Assembly (NCBI GenBank): GCA_914767715.1
Contig: OU612066.1
Location: forward strand, 7,507,001 to 7,571,000
Reading direction: 5' to 3'
From: Membranipora membranacea
Lineage: Eukaryota > Bryozoa > Gymnolaemata > Cheilostomatida > Membraniporidae
DNA length: 64,000 nt
Made by a program: the position numbers and the translations under genes. Below the pieces are notes generated by a model, which saw nothing but the letters and a program-made list of their open reading frames with translations, made no database searches and was not told the DNA's origin. Shown piece by piece: positions 54,168 through 64,000 of the stretch (position 1 is its first letter; every line of letters begins with the position of its first letter).

Positions 54168-56369
54168 AAATTCAAATCATTTAACAGCCTTACAAATACA
54201 TTAATGAGGAAGAAAAATTACCAATAGAGCGGTATGCAGTGAGTCTATATATATTTTAAAGAGAAATACCACAAAGTCATTAAATAATGAAAGTTTGTCG
54301 AAGTTGGTCAAGTTTGTAAAAAATGAGATGTCTTCTTTTGAATAATTTAGGCGAGTACTATGCAACGGTCTACCTTAGGTCGTGTAGACTTCTTAGATAT
54401 ATAATACACTTCTTGCCTTTAGCATAATGATGACTCAACTTCCTAAACCAGTAATATGATCACATGATAATAATTTTATTTAACGGGTTGACATACCTAT
54501 TCTCTGTACAGCCTCTTGTTAGAATTGCTTTGCTCATTGCTGCTAGCATGAGAATTGCAATAAAGCAGTTGATTATTTTCATCATCTGTAAAATACAGAA
54601 ACTCCATTTCTACTAGTAGCTTTTGAAATAATATCACGGGAAGACCAGGAGATATTTGGAACATATAAGAGTTTCAGTAAAGCATTGAAACTACATTGCA
54701 ACAACTGCTACACTCTAACATCCTTACTTTGTTAGATTACAAGAGATGTGCGTCGTAAAGTTTAAGCAGGACACAACTATTCATAAACTACTACTAAAAT
54801 GCCAAAACTTAATCTTGAGCTTCAAGAAAACTTGAACATAAACTTAAACATAACTTGATTGTTTCTTGTAGTTGTATATTCCTGAACCTTTTTTTTGAAG
54901 ATATTATCTGCACATTTTACAGCAGGCCGCTAGTCAAGAAATGAAAGAATATTTCCCCTACACTTTATAAACTTATTATTCTCTATTGTGGATTTGGTTT
55001 CAAAACCCCATAAGTGAGTAAATATTCTTCATCACCAAAGACCAAAATCCTACTGAACTTAAATTTGCCGCCCGTTAATAAAATAATTATCCCTTCTGAA
55101 TCCATAAAAATAGCTGTGACCATACAGTGTGACTACTGAAAAATTAAATCAACAAAACCTCATGCATAACTAAAAAGCGTTAAGCCGGATTTAAAGAGTT
55201 AAAATGCTTCAGAATATGACCCAGATATTTGAAAATTGTACCTAGTTCTCACAGACTTGAAACTTACTCACTCTTGTTAAGTTCGTAATGTTTGTAGTTA
55301 CTGGCGGTGAGCTGGTCTCCCTGTTGTTTGAATAACAGGACACAAGATATTGTGCTTTTATAGCTTGCTACAAAGAGGTTCAATATAATTGGAGAAAGGC
55401 CATAGGCTGGGCTGAGCTGGCCATGCATGAGTGTCACAAACCCAGCACCATATAAATGAAAATCAAAAATAGCATGTTTATTTCATTTTTAACAGCAATA
55501 GCAATCACCTGACACTGATCACCAAAAAGAATCGGCTGTCCCTAATTCTTAATCACTCTCAGTGGCAGAAGTGATTATATTTGGAATATATTATATTTAA
55601 TGATTTTGTACGTTTGTTGCTTACTTGCATAATTAATTGCCACTTCTATAAGCAGCCTGTCAAACAGGATATGAAACAGGATATTAAAATATGGCATCAA
55701 TAAATTTATAAATGAAAGTTATTGCAAAATGTAGAATAATTAGTTTTAATGCAATAAAAAAGATAATGTTGCCAAAATACAAATCATAAAATTAATGATT
55801 TTGTACGTTTGTTGCTTACTTGCATAATTAATTGCCACTTCTATAAGCAGCCTGTCAAACAGGATATGAAACAGGATATTAAAATATGGCATCAATAAAT
55901 TCATAAATGAAAGTTATAGTAAAGTGTAGAATAATTAGTTTTAATGCAACAAAAAAGATAATGTTACCAAAATACAAATCATAAAATGTATATTTTAAAT
56001 ATAATTATAAGGAGACTTGGTATCGTTTTTCTTTCATTTTTGCGCACTGATGCTAAAAGACGAAAAAGAAGTTGTTTTTTATATTTTGTTCCAAAACGAC
56101 AAATCGAGATATAAAAAGCGAGTGAATTTTTTTTTTTTGAGTATCATTATTGATGAAAAGGAAAATTTGACCACCAGCGTCAGCCAACCAGCGTCAACCC
56201 ACCAGATAGTCAGTAGCAGTGCAGAGGCAAACCAGCGGCAGCCCACAATCTGGAGGCAGCGCATATACGGCAGCCTGGACATTATAGACCTCAAGCTGAG
56301 CCCACAGTCAGCAGCACACAATCGGCAGCAAACCAATCATTGGCAGCACACTGTGCACACAACCGGCAG

Positions 56370-56705
56370 CACACCAGCGGTAGCACACCAGCGGTAGCAC
56401 ACCAGCGGTAGCACACCAGCGGTAGCACACCAGCGGTAGCACACCAGCGGTAGCACACCAGCGGTAGCACACCAGCGGTAGCACACCAGCGGTAGCACAC
56501 CAGCGGTAGCACACCAGCGGTAGCACACCAGCGGTAGCACACCAGCGGTAGCACACCAGCGGTAGCACACCAGCGGTAGCACACCAGCGGTAGCACACCA
56601 GCGGTAGCACACCAGCGGTAGCACACCAGCGGTAGCACACCAGCGGTAGCACACCAGCGGTAGCACACCAGCGGTAGCACACCAGCGGTAGCACACCAGC
56701 GGGAG
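56370..56705 (+). repeat. 14-bp minisatellite, unit 8, 24 copies
   Basis: Longest run in the window (336 bp). It is open in all three minus-strand frames, giving apparent proteins of up to 150 residues that are only the repeated peptide cycle. Confidence 0.97.
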
Positions 56706-59700
56706 CAATGTGTGCAGCAACAATGGGGTGCGGCAGTAAGCATTAACTACACATGCATCTGCCGAAGCGCAGGTCTAGCACAGGCCACCACTTCAGTAGG
56801 CTCAAATACATACCACTAGATTACACCAACTACCATGTAACAAAAAACGGCGGTCTAGAAATGTTTTTTGTCATTTTTGTTGCAATTTGTTTTTGCCAAT
56901 CTCTTTTTTATGAAAAATGTTTTATTTATATTAAATTGTAACGCTTGCTTCATATAATCCGTATCCCCTGTTATTAATTTCAGCAGCAAAATAATTGAAT
57001 CAATCGATCAAAAAAACCCAACAGAGGTATCATGCTGTGCGTACAATCGACAGCACAACAGCGACAGCTCATGAACTGCAGCCAACAAGCGGCAGCCCAC
57101 ATACACCAGCCCACCCACCATCGGCTGATAGCTTAGCACACAATTGGCAGCACACAAGCAGCAGCGAACCCCCATTGGACGCACACTGTGCACACCTGCA
57201 GCGGCACTACCGAGGCAGCAAGCTTAACGTACAATTAGAATCAAACAAGCGACAGCCAACAGGCAGAAGCCAACAGGCAGAAGCCAACAGGCAGAAGCCA
57301 ACAGGCGGCAGCCTAACAACAGCAGCAACATTAACTAGCAAGCACCTGCACCGAATTCTCACTCCAGCACTGTAACATACATTGTGTGGTACAATACAGA
57401 CAAGCCCCACAGAAATATGAAAAAAACGAATCATATCAATTTCTGTTTTCATCAATAAGAAAATCTTAAAACAAAAATTGACTCGATTTAAAAAAAACCA
57501 GAATATTGATATGAATCCTATTTTCATATTTCAACTTTGAATCACAAAAACAAAAATTGGAAAATGAATTGATTTTTGTGTTTAATTGTTGATGCTGCAA
57601 AACAAAAACGAAAATCCGATTCCATATTTTGTTTTTCATTTTTTGTGTTGAAAGACAATTAAACAAAAATCAAACATTGCAAATGTAGGCTAAATTGTTA
57701 GTTTCCTCATGGGGATATACTGGGTTTTCATTCATTGCCTCTACCAGATGCTGCTGCCAAAACTGGGTCGTCTGCCTGAGTCTGGTATGCTGAGATAATT
57801 TTGTCCAGTCAAGTCAGCTGCTATAAGGGGCTACTGCGTGGCTTGTTTGCATTGAGGGCCACACAATGTATGTTACAGTGCTTGGGATGAAAGGTATTCG
57901 GTGCAGGTGCTTGGTAGTGAATGTTGCTGATGCTGTGGGGCTGCTGCCTGGTGGCTGCCGCTTGTTTGATGCCGATTGTAAGTCAAGCTTGCACCCTCTG
58001 GTGGGTGTGCTGCCGCTGGTGTGTTACCGATGGTGTGCACAGTGTGCTGCCGATAACACACAGTGTTGTTTATTTTAGTTAAGTTTATTTTTTCATCCAA
58101 TATCATGGTATTGATAAAATTGAATGCTTACAATGTTGGGTTAAAAATGAGTCATAAAAAAAGGGAAAACGGATTTGGCATGTTTTTGGGACCTGCATAG
58201 TTTAGGTCTAAAAATAGTTTTGCAGCGAGAAGATGTTCTACATTCATTTCTGATAATATGATTAAAAAGAGGGTGTGTTTGTTCAGCAGCTATTCTTACA
58301 AAATGCCTCTTGCTCTGTTCAAAAATAAAATCATAATGAGGATAAATTTAAAAACACCAGCCTTTCTTCATAACATAGGCTTGGTAAATGATGATGTGCT
58401 GTCGCTGATGTGCTGTCGATTTTATGATCAGCATATTTCCTCTGGAGGGTGTGCTGCCGTACACCAATGAGCGGTAGCACACCAACCATCAGCAGCACAC
58501 TAAGCACACCATCTGTATCACAAAAGAGGCAGCAAGCTTAAAGGGCAACCAAGGTTTTGCATCGTGATACATCCCCTTTTCAGTTTCTCAGGAACTACTT
58601 GTCCCATCTCAAAAATTCCTTCACTCACATGTTGCCAGTAGTCCGACTTATGTTTAATATCACAAAAATTTTTAAACTGCATGTTTCTAACTTGATTGAT
58701 TGTACATTAACTAAAATACATTGAATACATATAGGCAGCAACGGGCAAAATGATGCAGTAAATTACGTTATGCAAAACCGTGATGAAAAATTATGCAGTA
58801 TTACATGCAAAGCACATTTCGTACAACAATGGATCAACTTTTTTGGGTGATTGTTGAGCATTGAAAGAGAAATGTTTATGCTCATAACTATTCAACTATT
58901 GAATTTATCATCAAACGCCACTAACAAAACCTCGGAAATACTCCATATTCTTTAACCTATTTTCAGCTTTTTGGCTGGAGAGGAGTGCATGTTTAGCTAC
59001 AAAAATCCAAATATCTCAAGATGTAAAGCCAAAATCAACAATCGCTTCTCACAAAACCTAGACAATCTCTCGTTGTTCATCATGCTGACAATAATTTTGA
59101 CTTACATCTTTCTGAATTTCTGATTTTTGGCTGGAAAATTTCGACTTCAATTTGATAAAATTGGGCTATTATCCGTTGCAGTTGTGATAACCAGGATCTG
59201 TAAGCTGGTAAGATTATTCATGGAAGTGACAGTACAAGACCGAAATGGTATAACAAATTGGAAATATTGGTTCCGGCATTATTGGGGTTGCATGCAATGA
59301 GGGGTCAGAAATGGTCCTATTACTATTGCAAAAATCAGTTTCGAGTCTCGAAGACAGGAGGCCTAAAATCATAAAGTTTCAATAAAATGTCACTCTTCCA
59401 CTAAGTGCCATGCCTCCTCTATATAGTGAAAACAAAAACTAATCAAATACCTCAAAAACAAGGCGCAGAGGGCTCAAAAAAAAAGGGCAAAATGAACTTC
59501 CAGAGGTCACTGCGACTCACGTCAAATATTTGGGAGGTTTCAACTGTGGGTGGGTGGGTGCGCTGCCTTATTTGTTTGATACCTGAGATTGGTGCAAGGA
59601 TTAATGCCTGTATACAATGCCTTCCTCAAACAAATTGAGGCCCTTTTGGTCATTCGACCAATATCACTTGAGCTTGCATTTCCTTTTTGTTGTTTTTTCC

Positions 59701-61540
59701 TTTTCAGCACCAAAGCTAAAAAAAAAGAAGTTTGGTTTAGATTTTCGCTTTTTGTTTTTCAATATCAACAATGAAAATCAGAATGGGCTTGCTATTTTCA
59801 TAATGAACTCGAAATAGTATTTTCCAGTGTGCAATCATTTCTGCCGCTGGAAATGATTAGGGAATACTATTAATATTTTGAGTGACAGTAGAATTTTTTT
59901 GGTGATCAGTGTCAGATGATTACTGTCACAGCGGTTACAAAATGGCATCCGTCAATTAAAAGCACTTGATGTGATTCATAAAGTTGTAGCCCCATTTGTT
60001 TGATATGATTTCCCCTTGCTTTGAATAATTTGTATGTAATATTTCACTCCTAAAAATTTATACTACTCACTGCAACTTCCAGACATATCCACCCCTCAAA
60101 TATAGCATCATTCTGTTGCTGGTTTTGAGAATAATAATGATGACCACGCAATAGTAGAAGCTTATATATTCACTCTGATTTACCATGTATTCTAAAAACA
60201 AAGACTTATTGTCTTGATGATGTGATGTTCAGGTATAAATAATCGGACTACAAACTGATTATCTGAAAAAAAACTTCTAGCAAGCTTGGATACTTGATTT
60301 CAAAACTCCTTTCAATTTCAGAATTCGCGGTTTAAGGGTACAGGTAGACAGAGATGATGAAAAATCTCTTCATGAAATCGATCACTAGGCATTGCCGATA
60401 AATTCACAAAAAATTTCCCATCGCTATAATTATTCTGTCGTTTTGCTCTCACAAAATCTACAGACAAGAGAAAAATATGCTATATACATATACAATGAGT
60501 ATGATAAAACAGGTGTGATGTATTATCACACATGAATAAGTTTGGAGAGTTATACACCCAAAGGGTGCTAGAGGCTGGAACAATCAACCTTGAAAGCTCC
60601 CTCAGTGGTGTGAAGTATTATCATGCATGAATGTGTTTAGAGTGAGTTCTCTCTGTAAAACATGACATATAGATTACTGTAATTGGTAGAATCAGCATAC
60701 CTCTTTGACCTGTGAGGCAATTTTTTCTTTGACTTAAAAAGAGGAAACTGATATTGACAAGTTATTTAGACTCAGACAAGTTTTTCAAGTGGCAAACAAG
60801 GAATTGTTTTTTAGAGCTATCCTCCCAAATATCAATGCGATTCATCTTTAATTTTTTCATTTAAACTTTAGTGCCATAACCTTCATTGGATGAAAGTGTT
60901 TCTCGTAATCAGCTTTCGATAAAAACGAGAAAAAAAACCCAGTTTCAAACGAGATGAGGAAAGGGTACTCACACACTTATGTTTGAACCATTTATGCTTG
61001 ATGCTTGAACGTTAAGAGGGAAGTTCAATTTCATATACACAAAATATTATTGCAGTGAGAGACGAAAAACTGGTGAGAGATGTGCCAACCCAACTTATTC
61101 TGAACCTGGGTGGGAGTAAATTAGCCTTTTCAAACACAATGGTTGCCATTAAATTTCTCATCATTCTACTCCATGCCAATACCGATCAATAATCGCTGCA
61201 ATTGTTTGACACAAGTACTATTGAAGTTGACCACTTAGATCCTCCATGCACAAATATAATAATATTGCAAAAAAAGAAGACTTTGTTATTGCTTGAGGTA
61301 TAATTAATTGACAATTCTATAAGCAGCCTGTCAAAAAGGATAATAAACAGGATATGGAAATATTGCATCAATAAAGTTATAAATGAAGGTAATAGCAAAG
61401 TGTTGAATAAATAGTTTGAATGCAATCAAAAAACATAGCGCCACCAAAATACAAATTATAAAATATATATATTGCTGTTCAAAAAGAAATAAACATGCTG
61501 TTTTTTACTTTCATTTATGGTGCTGCAAATAAAAAAAAAT

Positions 61541-61670
61541 AGGATGGGCTGGTAAATTCTTTTTATTATATAAAGGGATACAGATTTAGAGAGTGTAATA
61601 ATCTTGGCGTAGCAGTTACACAATCACAGCATACTATATGCTCATCCTTATCTAAATAACTAGCCCCCTA
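61541..61670. mobile_element. Candidate small inverted-repeat insertion (MITE-like) in the edge arm
   Basis: The array arm is interrupted between gtgctg (ends about 61525) and cagcccagc (from 61679) by DNA absent from other units. Its ends resemble inverted repeats: GGGCTGGTAAATT at 61546-61558, and on the other strand GGGCTAGTTATTT at 61665-61653. An A-run precedes it. No open frame. A clear target-site duplication was not found, so a diverged arm or a SINE-like insert remain possible. Confidence 0.4.
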
Positions 61671-61732
61671 CAATCAATCAGCCCAGCTTATGGCTTTTCT
61701 TCAATTATATTATACACCTCATTGAAGCAAGC

Positions 61733-61740
61733 TATAAAAG
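61733..61740 (+). promoter_or_regulatory. TATA-like box in array-edge arm
   Basis: TATAAAAG is kept although the surrounding arm has many substitutions. The hairpin pair downstream is mostly kept (gga...tgtcc has one changed base; ctgtt...aacag is intact). Confidence 0.4.
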
Positions 61741-62145
61741 GACTATGTCTTGTGTCCTGTTATTCAAACAACAGGGAGACCAGCCCGCCGCCAGTAACTA
61801 CATCATTACGAACTTAACAAGAGAGAGTAAGTTACAAGTCAGTGAGAATTAGGTACAATTTTCAAATTTCTGCTTAACATTCTGATTCACTTCAACTCTT
61901 TAAATTGGATACGAATATAAAGTGATGCATGATATTTTGTTGATTTAATTTTTCAGTAAGATGAGAGCAAACCATTGCAGAATTGCAGAATTACAGATAT
62001 TGGGTTAACTTTAAGGCTGTGTATCACAACCTAGTCAAACTGCATGGTAACAGCTATTTTTATGGATCCAGCCGGGATTATTACTTTATTAACGGGCGGC
62101 AAATTTTAGTTCAGTTTGTTTTGGTGTTTGGTGATGAAGAATATG

Positions 62146-62147
62146 TA
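62146..62147. other. Probable TA target site of the pogo-like insertion
   Basis: The edge arm reads gaagaatatgTA where the array (reverse complement of 763-776) reads gaagaatattTA. Homology continues through this TA and stops at the next base, as expected if a TA-targeting element inserted here. Confidence 0.55.
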
Positions 62148-62162
62148 GGGGAAGGGGGCTAA

Positions 62163-62388
62163 TTGAGACAAAAATCACTTTTTTGTCACCTACGCCTATG
62201 AATATTTTATGAGTGTCTGGATTTCCATGCTATATTATACTTCATTATGTTGTGCAATATGTGTGATGAGTTTGGAAGCCCAGCCTTGGTTGATTCTGTT
62301 TGGCGGCCGTTTTCATCAAGGTCCAAAACCCGTCTCAATGTGCCCTATGGGCGGGTAAGTTGAGACAGTGTGTGGTGCAGGTTGAGAC
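62163..62388. promoter_or_regulatory. Cluster of TTGAGAC motifs at the transposon end
   Basis: TTGAGAC occurs at 62163-62169, in reverse at 62332-62338, and again at about 62360-62366 and 62382-62388. Around three of them the context is similar (G-rich run, 3-7 bases, then ATTGAGAC or GTTGAGAC). The pair at 62332 and 62360 is inverted around a cccta/tgggc palindrome. Repeated subterminal motifs of this sort are typical transposase-binding sites, but binding is inferred. Confidence 0.4.
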
Positions 62389-62602
62389 GCGGTAAAAAAA
62401 TCATGGGTGATCATGTGAAAATAAATGAAAGAAATGTAAGATTATATTTTATGCTTATAACAATGATTATTTATTTGTATAGCATGTTTTGTACTCCAAC
62501 CAACATATATATATGGGAATATAAACTTTTGCAACACAACATCAAACCATGACATTTATAATGCAACCAGCATTTATTTCCGTACCAAACCATTAAAGCG
62601 AG
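62389..62602. other. Transposon 3' flank, no gene seen
   Basis: AT-rich stretch between the TTGAGAC cluster and the transposase stop. Apart from the AATAAA signal it holds only a short plus-strand open frame of no recognisable kind. Confidence 0.6.
62573..62578 (-). terminator. AATAAA polyadenylation signal after the transposase stop
   Basis: AATAAA on the minus strand, about 25 bases beyond the stop codon at 62603. Position and strand fit the 3' end of the transposase transcript. Confidence 0.5.
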
Positions 62603-64000
62603 TCAACATAATATTGGTACTATTGGATAGCCATGAATACAGCTTAGGTCTACATCAAATGCACGCTTGGCAGCGTACCTTGCTGTACCACTGATTACTG
62701 ATCGTTCTTGTAAGACTTGTGTGATATCAATGATGTCAACCGTGTCTGTTTCTGGGCTATCAGGGAGTAGAAAGTGGTTTGTACCGGTCTTCTTTAGAAA
62801 TGCTACCATAGCACTTCAATCTTCAATACTCTTTGCTTGGCCACCATACAGGTGCTTCATCTTTTTGCTTTCATACTGCACCACCACATATGAACCTTCC
62901 TTCACGCTACAATAATGGTAAGGCATTAACCGTAAGTCAATCTTTACTTTCCTTTCAATCATTAACTACAATATATAACCGATCAATCTATCAATATCTA
63001 ATCAACTAACAAACAGGAAATTGATACCCAAGGTTATATTTTTTCGCACCTAAATGGCTGATCATCATCGTTGACGTTATCCTGTGAATAATCGTCATCA
63101 TTATATCGGATTCTATGGGTACACAGTCCTCTTCTTCACTGGTCTCGACATCCGGTTGAGGCACCTTATTCTAAACTCTCTTCTTGACTTTCTTTGGGAT
63201 GTTTCCACTTGTGCTAGGCCCTGCCGGTACCTCGGCGGCTCTGATTTTGTCTTCTCAGGGGTTTTAGTAAGAATTATAGAAGAACCTTTCTTACTCTTTG
63301 TTGTCCTCTTTCTAGGAGCAGCCTTTGGATATGGGCGAATATCAGCAGGGCTGGCGCCAGTTTTTACAGTTCTGACCATTGCGCTTGTAGATGGAGTGTT
63401 GATGAAGTGACTGCGCTGGGAAGGAAGTCGCTATCTATAAAGACATTGATATCCATTGGGTATATCCCAGAATTTCTGAACCCACCAGTTATGTTCACTG
63501 GGGTCTGGGCTCTCAGTTTGGCTTTCCCAGCTAGCTCACCTATGTCATAAAGACCAAGAGTTTTCCCAGGATTGGAAAGCTGCCATTCATTACACGCTGT
63601 GTTGTAATAAGTTTGGTATGGGCCATATACAGAGACATCTTGCGGTTGCAGTCGGCGAATTGTGTGAGGCGGAAATGTTAGCATAACTACGCCATTTTCT
63701 TTTGCTGCCTTGATTGCCTTGGGGCTCATGTGGCTTTTGTGGTTGTCCAGCAATAGTAACGCAGGGTTATCCAGGGATGGCTTGGCATGTTTGATGAAAT
63801 GGTTGATCCAGACATCAAAGTTTGGCGCTGTCATCCATCCTGTCTCATGAAATAGCCCAAGTGAGTTGGTTGGTGTCCCCCTCATATAAGCTTCAGTGTT
63901 TCGGTCAGTCTTCCTGGGCCAGATAAAAGAAGGCAGTATGCTAGTGCCAGATGAGCTAACACAGCACACCCCTGTTACCAAAACACCTCTTTCTGCACTT
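62603..64000 (-). pseudogene. Degenerate pogo-like DDE_1 transposase, 5' end off the window
   Basis: Transposase relic of the pogo branch of Tc1/mariner (DDE_1 endonuclease), whose intact relatives cut and paste the element at TA sites. The frame is open to base 64000 and starts mid-domain with SAERGVLVTG, so the N-terminal DNA-binding domain and first catalytic Asp lie outside. The second catalytic Asp is in LLLLDNHKSH (codon 63747-63745) and the third in RLQPQDVSVYGP (codon 63639-63637), with 35 residues between. GGFRNSGIYP and later IRPYPKA are family hallmarks. The coding track shifts frame near 63400, again near 63240-63260 and near 63090-63105, with stops TAG at 63173-63171 and TGA at 62818-62816. 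After an intron (63049-62907) the C-terminal module continues (EGSYVVVQYESKK, MVAFLKKTG, SGTARYAAKRAFDVDLS) to TGA at 62605-62603. The breaks make it non-functional. Assignment to pogo/DDE_1 is firm; the finer clade is not. Confidence 0.88.
62907..63049 (-). other. Intron in the transposase relic (143 bp)
   Basis: On the minus strand the coding track ...DDDQPF is followed by AG|gtgcga at 63049. The next protein-like stretch VKEGSYVVVQY begins just after ttattgtag|c at 62907. GT-AG ends, phase and protein similarity on both sides agree. Confidence 0.65.

Larger units (their letters stand above)
54168..62147 (+). repeat. Array unit 8, edge unit, precursor-like B
   Basis: Last unit of the array. 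It has the B marks in its first third: the 89-bp block near 54610, the 142-bp deletion near 56172, the B-type segment after the minisatellite, and the about 35-bp and 83-bp blocks. It keeps the 246 bp (about 56900-57155) and 431 bp (from about 59890) that units 2, 4 and 6 have lost. It has both the third gccaacaggcagaa copy of A and the cctaacaacag block of B. It has visibly more private substitutions than the internal units. Its right arm runs on past the point where internal right arms stop, ending at the TA at 62146-62147 where a pogo-like element begins. It is best read as a B unit older than the two deletions, left at the edge out of reach of homogenisation. Confidence 0.9.
61472..62147 (-). 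repeat. Full-length right inverted-repeat arm at the array edge
   Basis: From about 61681 to 62147 the sequence is a diverged reverse complement of the whole left arm, including the outer part (763-1026 in unit 1) that has no partner in internal units. Landmarks in order are gcccagcttatggc, ctataaaagga, cttgtgtcctgttattc, agtaactacatcattacgaa, cttaacaagag, ggtacaattttc, gttgatttaatttttcagta, cagctatttttatgga, attaacgggcggcaaat and tttggtgatgaagaata. The inner end has lost about 90 bp and carries an insertion of roughly 130-150 bp at about 61530-61677. This is the only place where the intact right end of the ancestral element can be read. Confidence 0.82.
62148..64000 (-). mobile_element. pogo/Tigger-like DNA transposon, right part outside the window
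   Basis: Starts ggggaagggggctaattgag immediately after a TA and contains a decayed minus-strand DDE_1 transposase gene. Its outer about 240 bp holds repeated TTGAGAC motifs. Only the 3' end of the element (relative to its gene) is visible; the other end and second TA would lie beyond 64000. The exact first base of the terminal repeat is inferred, because the opposite end cannot be compared. Confidence 0.7.

Noticed and set aside
56291-56743. Overlapping minus-strand open frames of 128-150 residues over the minisatellite, and their shorter versions in all other units
   Set aside because: They are the 14-bp repeat read in each frame; their length tracks copy number and no frame is preferred.
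1-62147. Possible rRNA, histone or other multigene family array
   Set aside because: No conserved rRNA, snRNA, tRNA or histone sequence was recognised anywhere in a unit, on either strand.
63084-63410. Plus-strand open frame of 108 codons, and others at 62370-62552 and 62667-62915
   Set aside because: The first and last are antisense shadows of the transposase relic; the other is featureless AT-rich DNA.

Overview
This window is eukaryotic, AT-rich and almost entirely repetitive. The evidence for an animal, probably an invertebrate, is indirect: there is no dense coding, the only protein-like gene is a pogo-type DDE transposase relic with a GT-AG intron and an AATAAA signal, and the rest is a large tandem array. 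The species cannot be told from the sequence.

Bases 1-62147 are one head-to-tail array of eight units, each about 7.4-8.0 kb. It enters from beyond the left edge and ends inside the window. In an arbitrary phase (every unit starts at the same motif, aaattcaaatcatttaacag), the units begin at 1, 7949, 15407, 23369, 30743, 38691, 46219 and 54168. Two subtypes alternate strictly, A-B-A-B-A-B-A-B, and differ by several private insertions and deletions. The higher-order period is therefore an AB dimer of about 15.4 kb (15406, 15336 and 15476 bp for the first three dimers). The spread in dimer length is explained by the copy number of one internal 14-bp minisatellite: 6, 14, 7, 8, 6, 19, 6 and 24 copies in units 1-8. 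The last unit is B-like but lacks two large B deletions and is more diverged, so it looks like a precursor form kept at the array edge.

Each unit is built like a large terminal-inverted-repeat (foldback-like) element. It has a left arm (763-1335 in unit 1), two 195-bp tandem monomers, a C-rich 14-bp minisatellite zone, a second internal inverted repeat (2782-3000 against 3432-3641), an AT-rich core rich in small hairpins, and a right arm (6988-7261) that is the reverse complement of the inner left arm. A junction segment (7262-7948 plus 1-762) then joins one unit to the next. Inside the array the right arm is cut short. Only at the array edge (61472-62147) does it continue as the partner of the whole left arm. 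Both arms carry an outward-facing TATAAAAG followed by two small hairpins. I found no credible protein or RNA gene in the array; the many small open frames follow from the repeats.

Bases 62148-64000 hold a pogo/Tigger-like (DDE_1) element on the minus strand, running off the right edge. Homology to the array arm stops exactly at a TA, the target site of this superfamily, so the element appears to have inserted into the right arm of the array. The visible gene keeps its second and third catalytic aspartates (35 residues between them) but has about three frameshifts and two in-frame stops in its C-terminal part, so this copy is dead.
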